Counted from the stretch's first letter, positions 8,623 through 17,409 are shown. The stretch is DNA of 64,000 bases from DUML01 sp050949905 (GCA_050949905.1 JBMNGP010000006.1:248001-312000), one strand, 5' to 3'. Notes: generated from the sequence alone by a model not told the origin. Program-made: numbers and translations.

Positions 8623-9374
8623 TTTTTATGCGCCTCCCACTTTGTTAAAGCCAAACGGGCCGCTTGCTGTTCAGCTTCCTTTTTAGTCTTGCCCTTGCCC
8701 TTGCCTTGGAGTGCACCTTGTATATAGACACCGGCCGTGAAAAGCTTATCATGATCCGGGCCGCTTTCGGTTAAGATTTTATAAGTAACATCAGCTTCTT
8801 CTTTTTGAGCTTTTTCCTGTAGCATGGTTTTAAAATCTCCGTAATTTCCCTGATCGAGTACTTCAATCTCCGGCACCAGCATTTTCAGGATGAACTTACG
8901 AACTGTTTCAAAGCCATACTGCAAATAAATCGCTCCGATAACGGCTTCCAAGGCATCCGCCAGGATCGACGGCCTTTCCCGCCCTCCGGAGGACTGCTCT
9001 CCTTTGCCTAAAAACAAGGCCTGCCCGAGATTTATTTTTTTAGCTTGCCGGGCTAAGGTCGTCTCATTAACAACAGCAGCTCGCATTTTCGTTAGTTCCC
9101 CTTCGGGCTTTCCTGGATAGGCCAGGTAAAGATATTCACCCACAATAAAATCCAAGACAGCATCACCAAGAAATTCTAACCTTTGGTTATTCTCGATCCC
9201 CCCATTAGGGTTTTCAAAGGTATACGAGGGATGAGTCAAAGCAGTACAGATCAAATTACTGTGGGAATCTTTAAAGCCTAACTTGGACAAGAATGATTCC
9301 ACCTCTCCCAGGTTCTGGCGGAAATCACACGTTTTCTTCTTTTTCAAGTAATACCGATTATGTTTTTTGAGCAT
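8619..9374 (-). CDS. rnc: Ribonuclease III
   Basis: Double-strand-specific endoribonuclease that processes rRNA precursors and other structured RNA. The 251-residue product has the endonuclease signature NQRLEFLGDAVLDF followed by the second acidic cluster ADALEAVIGAIYL, then a C-terminal dsRNA-binding domain from DFKTMLQEKAQ to the end. I chose the ATG at 9374 because GAGGTAG precedes it by five bases; a TTG lies six codons further upstream. The stop overlaps the smc start by four bases, suggesting translational coupling. Confidence 0.97.
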   Translation of the reverse strand: MLKKHNRYYLKKKKTCDFRQNLGEVESFLSKLGFKDSHSNLICTALTHPSYTFENPNGGIENNQRLEFLGDAVLDFIVGEYLYLAYPGKPEGELTKMRAAVVNETTLARQAKKINLGQALFLGKGEQSSGGRERPSILADALEAVIGAIYLQYGFETVRKFILKMLVPEIEVLDQGNYGDFKTMLQEKAQKEEADVTYKILTESGPDHDKLFTAGVYIQGALQGKGKGKTKKEAEQQAARLALTKWEAHKK

Positions 9375-9400
9375 ATATACTACCTCTTCCAACTAACTAA

Positions 9401-9482
9401 AAGCCCCGCTGTACATACTAAAGCCAATCCAAACCTGCTTAAACTGGGTTTAGAAATGCCTTTCTTCTGTCCATCGGGGCTT
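9401..9482 (-). other. Structured spacer between acpP and rnc
   Basis: An 82-base segment is closed by an 8-bp stem, AAGCCCCG (9401-9408) with CGGGGCTT (9475-9482). An inner AAACC/GGTTT pairing is possible. Read on the minus strand it ends in CTTTT. It could be an attenuator or processing structure between acpP and rnc. The loop is too long for a typical terminator. Confidence 0.4.
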
Positions 9483-9488
9483 ACATGT

Positions 9489-9716
9489 TTATTGATTTTC
9501 TTTAATATAGCGGACTACATCTTCAATAGTTTTAATGTTTTCAACCTCTTCATCGGCAATATCAAGGTTAAATTCCTCTTCCAGGGCCATTACTAATTCT
9601 ACAATATCCAGCGAATCTGCATTTAAGGCTTGGAAAGATGTAGTCGGTGTAACGTCCTCTTCCTCTACTCCCAGTTGGTCAATGACTATACTCTTTACCT
9701 TTTCATAGATATCCAT
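9489..9716 (-). CDS. acpP: Acyl carrier protein
   Basis: Carrier of growing acyl chains in type II fatty-acid synthesis. The small acidic protein has about 75 residues. It shows the phosphopantetheine attachment motif DSLDIVEL with the modified Ser at about residue 35, followed by the acidic helix VMALEEEFNLDI. The start could be the ATG at 9722 or 9716; family N termini (MDIYEKV-like) favour 9716, and a G-rich GGGGGTGGC lies just upstream. It lies between plsX and rnc. The fabD and fabG genes that usually sit between plsX and acpP in Firmicutes are absent here. Confidence 0.96.
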   Translation of the reverse strand: MDIYEKVKSIVIDQLGVEEEDVTPTTSFQALNADSLDIVELVMALEEEFNLDIADEEVENIKTIEDVVRYIKENQ

Positions 9717-9860
9717 TATCATGCCACCCCCTCTCAGGTCATAATTAGCACAAGTGAAGTTTCAGGTCATTTCTATCCTATTATCTGAGGATTTAAACCT
9801 TTTATTCAGAATTGTACCAGTATTTATCAAGAATGCAAGGTGCTTTTCGTAAATTGGGTC

Positions 9861-10859
9861 CTATTTTGCAAGGCCTTCCGCAAAATGAGTCGTGATATTT
9901 TCAATAATTTTTTGTTCGCAACACTCTTTAGCTACTCTTATGGCATTATAGATTGCTTTTTCTTTGGAGCTTCCATGGCAGATGATACTTGTCCCATTTA
10001 CTCCCAAGAGGGGAGCCCCCCCGTATTCAGAATAATCTAGTTTTTGGGCAATTTCTTTCAAGCCCGGTTTGATAAGCAAAGCTCCCATTTTGCGCACGGA
10101 GTTGGCAGTAATCTTTTCTTTTATTAGTTGGAAAAGAGACGAGGCCATCCCTTCGATAGTTTTCAGCACAATATTGCCGACAAAAGCATCACAAACAATT
10201 ACATCGGCCGTACCGTAAGGAATCTCCCGTCCTTCAATATTACCAATGAAATTGAGGGAGGAAGCCTTAAACAATTGATAAGCTGTCTGGGTGAGCTCAT
10301 TACCCTTGCCTTCTTCACTGCCAATATTAAGTAAAGCAACACGCGGGTTAGGAATACCCAGAATCATTTCGGCATAAACACTGCCCATCATCCCGTACTG
10401 CAAAAGATATTCAGGCTTGGCATCTGGATTAGCTCCGACATCGAGCAGAAGTTTCCCCGCCTTTAGTGTAGGTAAGACCGTACAAATGGCCGGACGGCTG
10501 ATGCCTTTGATGCGCCCTAGGCCCAAGAGCGCCGCAGCCATCTGAGCGCCTGTGCTGCCGGCTGAAACTAAAGCCTCTGCATATCCTTCTTTAACTAACC
10601 TGGTTGCTACAACGATGGAAGCATCTTTCTTTTTCTTAATCGCTACAGCTGGATGTTCGTCCATCCCGATTATTTCTTGAGCCTCATAAATCTCCATATT
10701 TGGTTTAAGCTTACCGTCGGGTAAATGTTCCTTAATCTTTTCGGCTTGTCCGACTAGGACAAGCTGGAGGCCAGGGTAAACTTCAGCAGCTTTGACGGCA
10801 CCTTTAACTATTTCCTGAGGAGCATAATCTCCCCCCATGGCATCAACGGCTATTCTCAC
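9861..10859 (-). CDS. plsX: Phosphate acyltransferase PlsX
   Basis: Makes acyl-phosphate from acyl-ACP, the first committed step of the PlsX/PlsY route to phosphatidic acid. It works peripherally at the membrane. The 332-residue protein begins RIAVDAMGGDYAP, the typical N-terminal signature, and contains LLDVGANPDAKPEYLLQYG and the C-terminal GAPLLGVNG. I chose the GTG at 10859 preceded by GGGGGAAAG. It lies downstream of rpmF after a probable terminator and upstream of acpP. No fapR gene is present beside it. Confidence 0.96.
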   Translation of the reverse strand: MRIAVDAMGGDYAPQEIVKGAVKAAEVYPGLQLVLVGQAEKIKEHLPDGKLKPNMEIYEAQEIIGMDEHPAVAIKKKKDASIVVATRLVKEGYAEALVSAGSTGAQMAAALLGLGRIKGISRPAICTVLPTLKAGKLLLDVGANPDAKPEYLLQYGMMGSVYAEMILGIPNPRVALLNIGSEEGKGNELTQTAYQLFKASSLNFIGNIEGREIPYGTADVIVCDAFVGNIVLKTIEGMASSLFQLIKEKITANSVRKMGALLIKPGLKEIAQKLDYSEYGGAPLLGVNGTSIICHGSSKEKAIYNAIRVAKECCEQKIIENITTHFAEGLAK

Positions 10860-10967
10860 AATGATCTTTCCCCCTGTTACTTTTTCCCTTAGCATATCTA
10901 TCTATTTATTATATGTCCAAATATTCCCACAGCTAACTTACTTTTTCCAGTCAACTGTTTGTTTAAA

Positions 10968-11007
10968 ACAAAAAGCCGTTGAACTAAATTGAAAGTCAAC
11001 AGCTTTT
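10968..11007 (-). terminator. Terminator between rpmF and plsX
   Basis: Imperfect stem AAAAGCCGTTGAA (10971-10983) with TCAACAGCTTTT (10996-11007). On the minus strand it ends in GGCTTTTTG. It may be partial, since plsX lies downstream on the same strand. Confidence 0.65.
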
Positions 11008-11024
11008 GCTTCAAAGACAAGTTT

Positions 11025-11204
11025 TTATTCTCCCATGGAGATTACTTCTTTGCCCTTATAATAGCCACAGTTCAGACAAACATGATGTGGAAGCTTCTGT
11101 TTATGGCATTGGGGGCACTCCACAAGGTTAGGCGCGGACAATTTGTTCATAGCTCGGCGCATGCGAACTCGGGATTTTGATTGTTTATTTTGATGAACAC
11201 CCAT
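11025..11204 (-). CDS. rpmF: 50S ribosomal protein L32
   Basis: Zinc-ribbon ribosomal protein of the large subunit, 59 residues. It starts MGVHQNKQSKSR and has the two metal-binding pairs CPQCH and CLNCG about 13 residues apart, so this is the zinc-containing (C+) form. I chose the ATG at 11204, preceded by AAGGGGG. It directly follows the DUF177 gene, the conserved yceD-rpmF pair of bacteria. Confidence 0.98.
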   Translation of the reverse strand: MGVHQNKQSKSRVRMRRAMNKLSAPNLVECPQCHKQKLPHHVCLNCGYYKGKEVISMGE

Positions 11205-11208
11205 TATA

Positions 11209-11718
11209 TTACACCCCCTTATTCCACTTTGATAGTATTTCCAGGCGAGGATCAATAACCTCGTCAGTACAAGCACATGGTTTGACATTAAGGTCAGCAC
11301 CGCATTTTGAGCACAAACCTTGGCAATCCTCTGAACATAAGAATCTCATCGGCAGATGAAGCAAAATATGTTCAATTATCCGCTCCTTAATAGAAAACTC
11401 ATCTTTCTCAAAAACAAGTGCAGTAACTTCTTCATCCTGGGCAGCATTCTCTATCGGCAGCCATTCATCTTCAAAGCCAAAGGAAAGCGGATACGTAAAT
11501 TCTTTGAGACAGCGCGAACATTGCACCCTTAGCTCAGCCTCGACCTTACCCTTAACCATCAGGGACTTACCTGTATTGGTTACATCTAACCTAACCTTAA
11601 GCGGAGTTGACAAAGGGTATTCTTCCCTAGCTAGTTGAATGGGCGGTAAGGATTCGCAGAGTTCATATTTTGCCGAACTGCCCTCGTGTCTTCTTAAGGA
11701 CGCAACATTTATTTTCAA
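11209..11718 (-). CDS. yceD: YceD/DUF177 protein, 23S rRNA accumulation protein
   Basis: DUF177 family, implicated in other bacteria in 23S rRNA accumulation and always found beside rpmF. About 169 residues. A CSRCL motif lies in the middle, and a Cys-rich C-terminal region reads CSEDCQGLCSKCGADLN, probably a zinc site. The start is probably the TTG at 11718 (or 11724); no strong ribosome-binding site separates these choices. A consensus sigma-A promoter lies about 50 bases upstream. Confidence 0.93.
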   Translation of the reverse strand: MKINVASLRRHEGSSAKYELCESLPPIQLAREEYPLSTPLKVRLDVTNTGKSLMVKGKVEAELRVQCSRCLKEFTYPLSFGFEDEWLPIENAAQDEEVTALVFEKDEFSIKERIIEHILLHLPMRFLCSEDCQGLCSKCGADLNVKPCACTDEVIDPRLEILSKWNKGV

Positions 11719-11764
11719 CAGCAATCACTACTTTCAGAGTAATTACCTCTAAGCAACAACTGTT

Positions 11765-11793
11765 ATTATAGTTAGGCGCTATTTCTTTGTCAA
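11765..11793 (-). promoter_or_regulatory. Consensus sigma-A promoter for yceD-rpmF
   Basis: On the minus strand TTGACA (11793-11788), a 17-base spacer and TATAAT (11770-11765) match the vegetative consensus perfectly. It is positioned to transcribe the DUF177 gene, rpmF and probably plsX onward. Confidence 0.88.
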
Positions 11794-11811
11794 GAAAAGA
11801 GTCTCGAGAAA

Positions 11812-13011
11812 TTACTTTTGCCTGAGAATTTCTTTGGTCTCCAAAGCAATCATCAATTCTTCATTCGTAGGAATTATGAGTACTCGGCATTTAGCACCCC
11901 ACTTGGAAATATCCACTTCTTGTCCTCTAATTTGGTTTTTCTCCTCATCAATACTGACTCCGAGATAACCCAGAGTATCACAAATAGCTCTCCGGATTAA
12001 AGGCGAATTCTCCCCAAGCCCGGCAGTAAAGATAATCCCATCAACACCATCCAGGATGGCAGCATAAGCTCCAACGTATTTTTTGACATCATGAACAAAC
12101 ACATCAATTGCTAATTGCGCCCGGCGATTTCCTTCTTCGGCGGCCCTCTCCAGATCCCTGAAATCACTGCTTAAGCCGGAAATACCGAGAACACCGCATT
12201 TTTTATTAAGGAAATCATTAACTTGATCTCCCGTCCATTTTTCTTTATTCATAATAAATGATACTATAGCCGGATCGAGGTCTCCAGACCTGGTTCCCAT
12301 TAATAGACCTTCCAAAGGGGTAAAACCCATCGAAGTTTCTACTGACTTGCCATGTTTAATTGCCGTAATCGAGGAGCCATTACCTAAATGGCAGCTGATT
12401 AATCTTAATTTATCGGGCTTCTTACCTAAAAGCTCAGCAGCTCTCTGGCTGACATATTTATGAGATGTTCCATGAAAACCATAGCGGCGAATTTTATATT
12501 TTTCGTATAATTCATACGGGATTCCATAAAGATAGGCTTCCGCAGGCATAGATTGGTGAAAAGCAGTATCAAAAACTGCAACTTGAGGAGTGCTGGGCAT
12601 CAATTGTTCACAAGCCAAAATCCCAGTAAGATTTGGCGGGTTGTGCAGAGGGCTTAATTCTATGCAATCCGTAATTACTTGCTTAACTTCTTCCGTAATA
12701 AATACTGATTCACTGATCTTTTCTCCGCCATGAACAACTCTGTGCCCTACAGCATCAATCTCCGCTAAAGACTTAAGAACCCCATATTCCGGATGGACAA
12801 TTGCCTCGAGTACTAATTTAATAGCCGCAACATGATCCGGTAATTCGGCGGTTATGATTTCTTTTTCTCCGTCCGCGGGTCGATGGGTAAGCATAGCTCC
12901 CGGAAGTCCGATTCTTTCAACCAACCCTTTGGCTATGGGGTTTTTAGTCCCCATATCCATAAGTTGGTATTTTAGTGATGAGCTCCCACAATTAATGACG
13001 AGAACTTTCAT
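11812..13011 (-). CDS. ackA: Acetate kinase
   Basis: Interconverts acetyl phosphate plus ADP with acetate plus ATP, for fermentative ATP formation. The 399-residue protein starts MKVLVINCGSSSLKY and shows the substrate-site segments FHGTSHKYVS, HLGNGSSI and FTAGLGENSPLIRR. The ATG at 13011 is preceded by AAAGGAG. No pta gene is adjacent, although pta and ackA are often paired, so acetyl phosphate must be made from a distant locus. It precedes yceD-rpmF, a frequent order in Clostridia. Confidence 0.98.
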   Translation of the reverse strand: MKVLVINCGSSSLKYQLMDMGTKNPIAKGLVERIGLPGAMLTHRPADGEKEIITAELPDHVAAIKLVLEAIVHPEYGVLKSLAEIDAVGHRVVHGGEKISESVFITEEVKQVITDCIELSPLHNPPNLTGILACEQLMPSTPQVAVFDTAFHQSMPAEAYLYGIPYELYEKYKIRRYGFHGTSHKYVSQRAAELLGKKPDKLRLISCHLGNGSSITAIKHGKSVETSMGFTPLEGLLMGTRSGDLDPAIVSFIMNKEKWTGDQVNDFLNKKCGVLGISGLSSDFRDLERAAEEGNRRAQLAIDVFVHDVKKYVGAYAAILDGVDGIIFTAGLGENSPLIRRAICDTLGYLGVSIDEEKNQIRGQEVDISKWGAKCRVLIIPTNEELMIALETKEILRQK

Positions 13012-13401
13012 TAGCGACAACTCCTTTACTCTCTTTCTACCCTTTTAAATTCAAATCCCCAAGTCTGCCTTGCAGTGCCGCTCTCGATCTACGAAGTCCC
13101 CACATTACCATAACTATCCCTCTAAAAATCTTCTTTCCACTCTGATTTCCTCTATTTTTAGCCAGCCCGTCCTCTACATCAAATTTTATCACATTAGAAG
13201 CTGTTATGTAACTTCAGGTAGAGGATCTTACGCACTTTACTATTTTAAGCGAAATATTTCGCCAAGGCAATATTTAAAAAGTATTATAAAACAACTTTTC
13301 AATATCTTGGCTGGCAATAATTCCAAATTTTTCTTTGAGAATTCAACAGCTTCCCTGTTCATATACATTAGATTGTGGAGCATCAAAAGGCTGGTGATTC
13401 G
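13012..13401. other. Divergent intergenic region ackA/ylbJ
   Basis: A 390-base AT-rich spacer between divergent ackA and ylbJ. I see a possible vegetative promoter for ackA (13183-13211). A CATATACATT-like stretch near 13358 could be a weak sporulation sigma -10 element for ylbJ. No convincing gene or RNA is present. Confidence 0.5.
13183..13211 (-). promoter_or_regulatory. Possible ackA promoter
   Basis: On the minus strand TTACAT (13211-13206), a 17-base spacer and TAAAAT (13188-13183). The -35 is weak, and the leader to ackA would be about 170 bases. Confidence 0.4.
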
Positions 13402-14574
13402 GTGAAATCTGTCCTCAGACTCTTTCCTTTTTTGCTGTTGGCCGTAAGCATGTTTTACTATCCTCAAGAAGTACTAAGATCGGCTGCGAAGGGCCTAAAT
13501 CTGTGGATTAACTATGTCCTGCCGGCTTTATTGCCCTTTTTTATCATTACCGAACTCTTAATGAAACAAGGATTTGTACATTTTCTCGGTGTCCTGTTGG
13601 AACCGCTCATGCGCCCCCTCTTTCGTCTGCCCGGCAAAGCTTCTTTTGTCCTGGCTATGACTCATACATCCGGCATTCCGCTGGGCGCTATTCTCACCTG
13701 CAAATTGAGAAGGGAAGGTGAAATCACCCAAATAGAAGGCGAACGCCTCTTGGCCTTCACCAGTAACCCCAGCCCAGGCTTTATGTTTGGAGCCGTAGCT
13801 TCCGGAATGCTAGGTAACCCGGCTTTAGGAATAATTATTGCCAGTTCGGTTTATCTGGCCAATCTTTTGGTAGGATTTATCTTTCGTTACTATGGCCCGC
13901 TTCCCAATAGCCGGCTCAATTCTTCATTTTCCCTATCTCAAGCCTACCGGGAATTAAAACAAACCCAACTGAAAAACAAAAAACCGATCGGTGAGCAGTT
14001 AGCAGACGCAATCAGAGACAGCATAGCTACCATCCTCCTGGTCGGTGGTTTTATACTATTTTTCTCAGTTATTACGCAAATGATGACTAGCCTTAGAATC
14101 AGTACAGTACTCGCTCAATTCCTGGCGCTAATTCCCGGCGGATTGCTTTCTGCAGCAGGCGGAGAAGCTCTTATCCAAGGGCTTATGGAAAGTACTCTGG
14201 GGTGTCAAGCCGCGATAAGCGCTTTGGGGAATTTAAATTCCCAAATTGGATTTATCACCTTTCTGCTCGGCTTTGGCGGCTTATCGGTCTTTGCCCAAGT
14301 AGCAAGTTTTACAGCTACAACTGATCTTAGGTTCCTGCCCTTTGTTATGGGACGTATCCTCCATGCTTTTTTAGCCTTTCTGCTGAGCCAAATCTTACTT
14401 CGTTTAAGTTTTATGCCAACCATGGCCTTACCTACATCCCTGACCACAGGAAAGGATCTTTGGCTGCTTTCCTTAAAATGGAGCTTTTTTTATTTTGTCC
14501 TATCCATCTTGCTTTTGCTTGCTAGCGGCTTTTTGGGGCATTTATTGACCAAAACAATCCCCTTGAAAAGTTAA
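13402..14574 (+). CDS. ylbJ: Sporulation integral membrane protein YlbJ
   Basis: Polytopic membrane protein of the nucleoside-recognition/Gate fold family. In Bacillus it is a mother-cell sporulation protein needed for spore cortex formation. About 390 residues with roughly eight hydrophobic segments. Family signatures are WINYVLPALLPFFIITELL, THTSGIPLGAI and FTSNPSPGFMFG. The start is uncertain: I favour the GTG at 13402, with AAAGG upstream, over 13375. It overlaps the convergent coiled-coil gene by four bases at its end. Its presence supports a spore-forming host. Confidence 0.93.
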   Translation: MKSVLRLFPFLLLAVSMFYYPQEVLRSAAKGLNLWINYVLPALLPFFIITELLMKQGFVHFLGVLLEPLMRPLFRLPGKASFVLAMTHTSGIPLGAILTCKLRREGEITQIEGERLLAFTSNPSPGFMFGAVASGMLGNPALGIIIASSVYLANLLVGFIFRYYGPLPNSRLNSSFSLSQAYRELKQTQLKNKKPIGEQLADAIRDSIATILLVGGFILFFSVITQMMTSLRISTVLAQFLALIPGGLLSAAGGEALIQGLMESTLGCQAAISALGNLNSQIGFITFLLGFGGLSVFAQVASFTATTDLRFLPFVMGRILHAFLAFLLSQILLRLSFMPTMALPTSLTTGKDLWLLSLKWSFFYFVLSILLLLASGFLGHLLTKTIPLKS

Positions 14575-15059
14575 TCCTGCATATTATTTTGGATTTTTTC
14601 GTCCCAGCGAGCCATGGCATTCAATTCTTCTCTGTTAGTTTTTAAGGCCTTCATGGTCTCTTCCAGTTTTAATTCCACATCATGCAATAAATCATCAGAA
14701 TATTTAAGAGCTCCGATTTTAACCTCCCTGGAATATTGGTGGGCTTTCTTGACAATATCTTCAGCATAAGCCCTAGATTGCGCTACAATCTCATTTTCTT
14801 CAAGCAAATATTCAGCTTGTTTTTCGGCTCGCTCCACAATTTTTTGCCCTTCATCCCGAGCATTATTAATAATGCGTTCACTATCATCAAGAATAAGATT
14901 CGCCTGCCTGATTTCTTCCGGTAAGGCGGCACGGATTCCATCTAAAATCTCCAGGACGACTTCTTCATCAACCATTATTTTGCCGGTTAGAGGTACTTTT
15001 GTCCCCCGATCCAAAATTTCTTCCAGTTGTTCAACCAGATCCAATAAACGGTTTTCCAA
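14571..15059 (-). CDS. Coiled-coil protein, ATP synthase b/DivIVA-like
   Basis: A 162-residue protein that is almost entirely charged helix, from an N-terminal segment LLDLVEQLEEILDRG to a long coiled coil rich in Glu, Lys and Arg. It resembles proteins often labelled 'ATPase' or ATP synthase F0 b-like in Clostridia, found next to rsmD and coaD. It has no membrane anchor and no Walker motif, so neither a DivIVA nor an ATP synthase role is proven. It starts four bases after the rsmD stop, so it belongs to the rsmD operon. coaD, the usual partner, is absent here. Confidence 0.75.
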   Translation of the reverse strand: MENRLLDLVEQLEEILDRGTKVPLTGKIMVDEEVVLEILDGIRAALPEEIRQANLILDDSERIINNARDEGQKIVERAEKQAEYLLEENEIVAQSRAYAEDIVKKAHQYSREVKIGALKYSDDLLHDVELKLEETMKALKTNREELNAMARWDEKIQNNMQD

Positions 15060-15063
15060 AACT

Positions 15064-15627
15064 CTATCCCTCCTTGTGCATTTCAGTTTCTTGCAAAAAC
15101 CATATTTTAGTATCTCCGTAAACCTTGGTCAGCCTAAGCTCAAAGGGTAATATATCTTTAGGCAGTTCTTCATCAGAAGCCGTTTCAATAATAATAACCC
15201 CAGAAGGATGCAAAAGGGTATTTCTTCGTAAAACGGACAATACTTTGTCCACCATTCCTTGATGATATGGGGGATCAAGAAAAACTAAGTCATATTTTTC
15301 TTGTTGGTTTTGCCGAAGGAAACAGTAAGCATCCATTTTATATATAAGAGTGCGTTCTTCAGCTCCGCTTAACGCTCTATTTTCCTTCAGTACTTCCCAG
15401 GCACTGTTATTCTTCTCAACCAGAACTGCTTGTTTGGCTCCTCTGGAAAGCGCTTCAAAGGATAGATTACCCGTTCCTGCAAATAAATCCAAAACCCTAG
15501 CATTTAGTACTTTGTCCCCAAGGATGTTAAAGATAGCTCCTTTAATCTTATCAGAAGTGGGGCGGGTTTTTAAGCCTTTGACTGTTTTGAGGCGGCGCCC
15601 TTTCCATTCTCCTGCGATAATTCGCAT
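15064..15627 (-). CDS. rsmD: 16S rRNA (guanine966-N2)-methyltransferase
   Basis: SAM-dependent methyltransferase modifying G966 of 16S rRNA. About 187 residues. It shows the N-terminal RIIAGEWKGRRL, the TRPTSDKIKGAIFNIL segment, the SAM-binding VLDLFAGTGNLSFEALSRGA and the catalytic DPPY within VFLDPPYHQG. I chose the second ATG (15627) because AAGGAAAG is better spaced from it; 15633 is the alternative. An insertion sequence begins about 60 bases upstream, so its original promoter region may have been altered. In many Firmicutes recG directly precedes rsmD, but here the insertion sequence, gpr and other genes separate them. Confidence 0.95.
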   Translation of the reverse strand: MRIIAGEWKGRRLKTVKGLKTRPTSDKIKGAIFNILGDKVLNARVLDLFAGTGNLSFEALSRGAKQAVLVEKNNSAWEVLKENRALSGAEERTLIYKMDAYCFLRQNQQEKYDLVFLDPPYHQGMVDKVLSVLRRNTLLHPSGVIIIETASDEELPKDILPFELRLTKVYGDTKIWFLQETEMHKEG

Positions 15628-15686
15628 TCTCATGCTTTCCTTCCTACATTATAAAAGCATCTCTTCAGTTTTAAATACTATTTTTT

Positions 15687-15715
15687 TATACTTTAAGTCA
15701 TTAGCTTTGCATAAA
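15687..15715 (+). repeat. IS left inverted repeat
   Basis: Left terminal repeat. It matches the reverse complement of 17265-17293 with one mismatch, a T versus A about seven bases in. Confidence 0.88.
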
Positions 15716-17289
15716 GCATTTTAATTTTTGTCAACAAGCATCTGTGTCAGTAATTCAAAGTATTCTGTCAAAAACTGAAGATATTCTTAAATAGGGCTAT
15801 TAATCCAATAAAAAATCCTTATAATTAGAGGTAGGTAGTCTTTGTCCCAAATCTCTAAATATAAGGAGACTAAAATGCAGGACAAGAATACTACGCAATC
15901 CACATTTTTGCAACTGTTTGAGCCCATTTTGTCAAAAAATATTTGGGCAAGGATCAAGTTAAAGAATCCAGGACTTGATCGCTACGTAAAAAAACTCCAT
16001 TCTCACCAGCTTATCGAACTGCACATGCTTGCTCAGCTCGAGCAGCACCAGGGATTAGATGAAATCAGCAAAAGTCTCGCTAATGACAAACTAAGCAAAG
16101 CTATTCAACTTGAATCCATCAGTGCTTCTCAGCTATCCAGAAGGCTACAAACACTACCGACAAATATTGCTGAACAATTGCTTGCTGAACTTGTAAGACA
16201 TATCGGCAGTAAAACCTCTATTGATACGGTAAGACAGGAAATCGGAAGACTTAATCTTGTTGATTCCTCCACAGTATCCTTAAGCTTAACTCAGTACCCC
16301 TGGGCAAGATTCAGAAAAACTAAAAGTGGCATCAAACTTCATCTAGGGCTAGACTTTTTCAAAGAAATGGTCCCTGTTAAGTCTATCATTACCGAAGCCA
16401 AGAAAAACGACAGAACCCAGATGAATGATTTAGTCGTAACAGACAGGGATGTTATCAACGTTTTTGACCGAGGCTATGTGGACTACAAAAAGTTTGATGA
16501 ATACTGCGAAGCGGGAATCCGCTTTGTAACCAGACTGAAAGACAACGCCTATACTCAGGAGTTAAGAGCCGCTTTCATCGAAGAAGACAGCCCGATTGAA
16601 GAAGATCTGACCGTCATACTGGGTAAGAATTACACCTTGATGAAGCATGAATTAAGGTTAGTGGTTACAAAGGATACTGAGGGAAACCCTGTGATGATTT
16701 TGACCAACGTCTTTGAAAAAAGTGCCGAAGAAATCAGCAGCATTTACCAAAATCGCTGGAAAATCGAACTCTTCTTTAAATGGATCAAGCAACACCTCCA
16801 GATTAAACATCTTTACGGAAAAAGTCCGGCAGCGGTTGAAAACCAAATCATGATTGCTCTTCTGACCTACTGTGCAGTGCTCTTGCTAAAGCTCATATCG
16901 GGATACCAGGGCTCACTACTCCATGTAACAAGGATCCTGAAAGGCTGTCTGCATCAAGCCTTTAACACCTTCGTCCAACTAATACACAAAAAGTATGGTA
17001 AAAGCTCCAAGGGCCGACGACGATTAAATCATGAGATCGTGTATGAAGCAACGCTAAAGCAAGTTGATGCCGGTGAGAACTATCTGCTGAACGATTTAAC
17101 CTATGACCCCGTGATCTTATAAAAAACATACTGGTATAATGTGGGATAGGGCTACTTCTTAAGTCGATGCCCCTTTTGAATCACGGAAGAAAATCAACTT
17201 ACTGTATACACCATATTTTACTGATAAAGGAAACGCATTAAGCTACTCGAATTTCGAAAAAGTTTTTATGCAAAGCTAATGACTTTAAG
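15691..17289 (+). mobile_element. IS4-family insertion sequence, complete
   Basis: About 1.6 kb bounded by long inverted repeats. The left repeat (about 15687-15715) and the reverse complement of the right repeat (about 17265-17293) agree at 28 of 29 positions, including the shared core GTCATTAGCTTTGCATAAA. TATA occurs directly outside both ends (15687-15690 and 17290-17293). It may be a short target duplication, but since it is palindromic it could equally be part of the repeats. One intact transposase gene fills the interior. The element sits between rsmD and gpr. Confidence 0.88.
15875..17122 (+). CDS. IS4-family transposase (DDE)
   Basis: DDE transposase of about 415 residues that should cut and paste this insertion sequence. 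The catalytic acids are visible: Asp in LVDSSTV (about residue 130), Asp in VFDRGYVDY (about 198) and Glu in YQNRWKIELFFKWIK (about 298). The last motif is the IS4 Y-R-E-K signature. The N-terminal part contains a helical DNA-binding region rich in LSRRL-like segments. I chose the ATG at 15875 because AAGGAG precedes it; an upstream TTG at 15842 lacks such a site. The frame is undamaged, so the element could be active. Confidence 0.95.
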   Translation: MQDKNTTQSTFLQLFEPILSKNIWARIKLKNPGLDRYVKKLHSHQLIELHMLAQLEQHQGLDEISKSLANDKLSKAIQLESISASQLSRRLQTLPTNIAEQLLAELVRHIGSKTSIDTVRQEIGRLNLVDSSTVSLSLTQYPWARFRKTKSGIKLHLGLDFFKEMVPVKSIITEAKKNDRTQMNDLVVTDRDVINVFDRGYVDYKKFDEYCEAGIRFVTRLKDNAYTQELRAAFIEEDSPIEEDLTVILGKNYTLMKHELRLVVTKDTEGNPVMILTNVFEKSAEEISSIYQNRWKIELFFKWIKQHLQIKHLYGKSPAAVENQIMIALLTYCAVLLLKLISGYQGSLLHVTRILKGCLHQAFNTFVQLIHKKYGKSSKGRRRLNHEIVYEATLKQVDAGENYLLNDLTYDPVIL

Positions 17290-17293
17290 TATA
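17265..17293 (-). repeat. IS right inverted repeat
   Basis: Right terminal repeat, the inverted partner of 15687-15715. About 140 bases of AT-rich non-coding DNA separate it from the transposase stop. Confidence 0.88.
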
Positions 17294-17409
17294 TCATAAT
17301 CTTGTTTTTTAAAGTAATTATTTAAAATGAATATCTCCTTGCCAAACATAACATACTAAAAAAAGTTTCGAAACTACAACTTTTACCTTCTCATCATAAT
17401 TCTTTTTTG

